Positions 62,715 through 64,000 of a stretch of 64,000 bases of DNA are shown one piece after another. Both the position numbers and the translations under genes were made by a program. The stretch is taken from the NCBI RefSeq assembly GCF_042679565.1, contig NZ_JBHTMY010000003.1:1302001-1366000 (forward strand), written 5' to 3'. The stretch is from Namhaeicola litoreus. GTDB taxonomy: Bacteria; Bacteroidota; Bacteroidia; Flavobacteriales; Flavobacteriaceae. The first letter of the stretch is position 1; every line of letters starts with the position of its first letter. The notes beneath the pieces were generated by a model that saw nothing but the letters and a program-made list of their open reading frames with translations, was not told the DNA's origin and made no database searches.

Positions 62715-63974
62715 TTATTCTTCTCTTAATGCTTCTATAGGTTTAATCATTACCGCCCGTTGTGCAGGAATCATTCCGATTAGAGTACCGAGTATGACCA
62801 ATGTCAGAACAGCTCCAATGGCAATAGGAATGTTTACTGTTGGATTAGTAAATGGAAAATCTAAATTTTGTGTTTTTGAATTGATAAACATCAATAAAAG
62901 TCCTGCTAAAATAATTCCTAAAACTCCTGCTAATAGAGTCAAAAACACAGATTCTAATATAATTTGACTTTTTACTGCTTGCGGTGTCGCCCCTAATGCC
63001 CTTCTAATTCCAATTTCTTTTGTCCTTTCTTTCACCGTAATTAAAAGAATACTTGCAATAGCAATTACTCCGGCAATCAGTGTGGCAATTCCTACAAACC
63101 ATGTCAGGAATTTAATTCCTTTTACAAAACCTGTTATTTTACCAAACATTTCGCCAAAATTAAAAGACCCAAAAGCTCTTGTGTCATCGGGACTTACATT
63201 GTGTCTCTTTTTAAGTATGTCTTTTACATCTGTTTCTACTTTTTTAATGTCTGCATCATCATAGGCTGCAATGACCATCCAACCAATATCATCACCTGTA
63301 TTGTACATTTGACGAAAAGTAGAGAAGGGTATGTAAATAGAATCATCTCCTTCAAATCCCATACCGGGATTTTGCCTGTACACCCCGACTATATTAAAGA
63401 AACTCCCATTCACCTCAACATAGTTACCAACGATTTCTTCGTCTTTTTCAAAAAGATCATCTACCACTTTTTCTCCGATAATACATACCTTTTTCTTTTG
63501 CTCAATATCGCTAAGATTTAAAAATCGGCCTTGGTTAAGTTTTACTTTAGACACTTCATCTAAAATTGGGTAATCTCCAAAAACTTTATACGTTTTACTA
63601 TTTGTATTTCGTTTAACTGTAGCCGGTTCACCTCCAAAAACACCACTTACATTCCGTGGGGCTACAAACGCGATTTCGGGAATTTTGTTCTGGATATCTT
63701 CTACATCCTGAATTTTTAAATTCATCCATCTTCCTCTTTGAAAACCTTTGTAGGGTACTGTTGTGCGCTCACCCCATAAAAAAATACTATTCGTTGCAAG
63801 ATTGCTAAATTCTCTATCAAACCCATTCTCCATACCTCTTGCTGCACCCAGCAGCGTGATAAACAAAAACACGCCCCATAACACACCAATGACCGTAATG
63901 GCGGTGCGCAACTTGCTTTTTTTGATCGAATCAAAAATTTCTTGCCAAGTATCTCTATCAAAAATGAATTTCAT
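62715..63974 (-). CDS. MacB/FtsX-family ABC transporter permease
   Basis: The 419-residue protein has a first helix (~21-40), a large periplasmic MacB_PCD domain (~45-270; NSIFLWGERTTVPYKGFQRGRWMNL, KVCIIGEKVVDDLF) and three C-terminal helices of the FtsX type (~285-410; ERTKEIGIRRALGATPQAVKSQIILES, IPAQRAVMIKPIEALREE). It has no ATPase domain, so the ATP-binding subunit must be another gene, probably beyond the right edge. It starts 26 bases before the window ends and lies 24 bases upstream of the adaptor. Confidence 0.9.
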   Translation of the reverse strand: MKFIFDRDTWQEIFDSIKKSKLRTAITVIGVLWGVFLFITLLGAARGMENGFDREFSNLATNSIFLWGERTTVPYKGFQRGRWMNLKIQDVEDIQNKIPEIAFVAPRNVSGVFGGEPATVKRNTNSKTYKVFGDYPILDEVSKVKLNQGRFLNLSDIEQKKKVCIIGEKVVDDLFEKDEEIVGNYVEVNGSFFNIVGVYRQNPGMGFEGDDSIYIPFSTFRQMYNTGDDIGWMVIAAYDDADIKKVETDVKDILKKRHNVSPDDTRAFGSFNFGEMFGKITGFVKGIKFLTWFVGIATLIAGVIAIASILLITVKERTKEIGIRRALGATPQAVKSQIILESVFLTLLAGVLGIILAGLLLMFINSKTQNLDFPFTNPTVNIPIAIGAVLTLVILGTLIGMIPAQRAVMIKPIEALREE

Positions 63975-64000
63975 AATAATAATTTTAATCCTCTCCTAAG

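Noticed and set aside
1..64000. tRNA, rRNA, CRISPR, insertion sequences, prophage or integrative elements
   Set aside because: I read both strands for cloverleaf ends, spaced identical repeats, transposase and integrase motifs and found none.

Overview
The window is chromosomal DNA from a Bacteroidota bacterium, almost certainly a marine-type member of the Flavobacteriia. Evidence: low GC; SusC/SusD and many lipoproteins ending in a Cys lipobox; promoter elements of the form TTTG-N19to21-TAnnTTTG; the gliding-motility isomerase GldI; a C-terminal type 9 secretion sorting domain; and family-typical proteins such as the DUF3276/PUR and DUF3822 families. I see no rRNA, tRNA, CRISPR array, phage or insertion sequence. 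No gene-free gap exceeds 300 bases.

1-17,179 (+ strand) is a polysaccharide locus aimed at beta-1,3-glucan (laminarin-like). The outer part holds a glycoside hydrolase TIM barrel joined to an outer-membrane-like beta barrel (5' end outside the window), two multi-domain surface lipoproteins that probably bind glycan, and a GH16 lipoprotein. The inner part is less usual: a cytoplasmic GH94/GH149-type phosphorylase, a GH17 lipoprotein, an MFS sugar symporter with a GH17 enzyme fused to its C-terminus, and two further GH17 enzymes without signal peptides. I read this as: cut outside, carry oligosaccharides through the inner membrane, trim them with GH17 at the transporter and in the cytosol, and phosphorolyse them to glucose-1-phosphate.

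17,243-23,411 (- strand) is a light/UV-response cluster: TetR-like regulator, ABC1/UbiB kinase, a 47-residue DUF2256 protein (annotated here although very short), CRY-DASH photolyase, an unknown protein, then folE, a 74-residue protein, an SDR and TspO. An inverted repeat, TGTTTAA-N16-TTAAACA, occurs with identical geometry twice before folE, once before the tetR-like gene and once before a fasciclin gene at 30.2 kb. It looks like the operator of a small regulon.

23,689-30,815 holds an apparently orphan SusC/SusD pair, a second copy of the 74-residue protein, a thioredoxin-fold protein, trxB and the fasciclin protein. 30,891-37,170 holds an ECF sigma/anti-sigma unit, a cyclophilin-FKBP lipoprotein with gldI and an NrnA-like phosphoesterase, a PhoD-like phosphatase and ndk. 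37,220-46,138 holds a large T9SS-secreted protein, miaA, a PBP4-type peptidase, a RecD-like helicase and the DUF3822-rsmD pair. 46,130-52,959 holds two two-component systems (one LytS/LytTR with a 2TM-domain fusion, one RprXY-like), another ECF sigma unit and a Sua5/YciO protein. 53,059-56,450 is the coaE-ybbR-DUF1573-yajC-nusB housekeeping operon. 56,654-63,974 holds an MdlB-like ABC exporter, a PUR-family protein, aspartokinase with a divergent ACT-like partner, and a MacA/MacB-type efflux pair running off the right edge.
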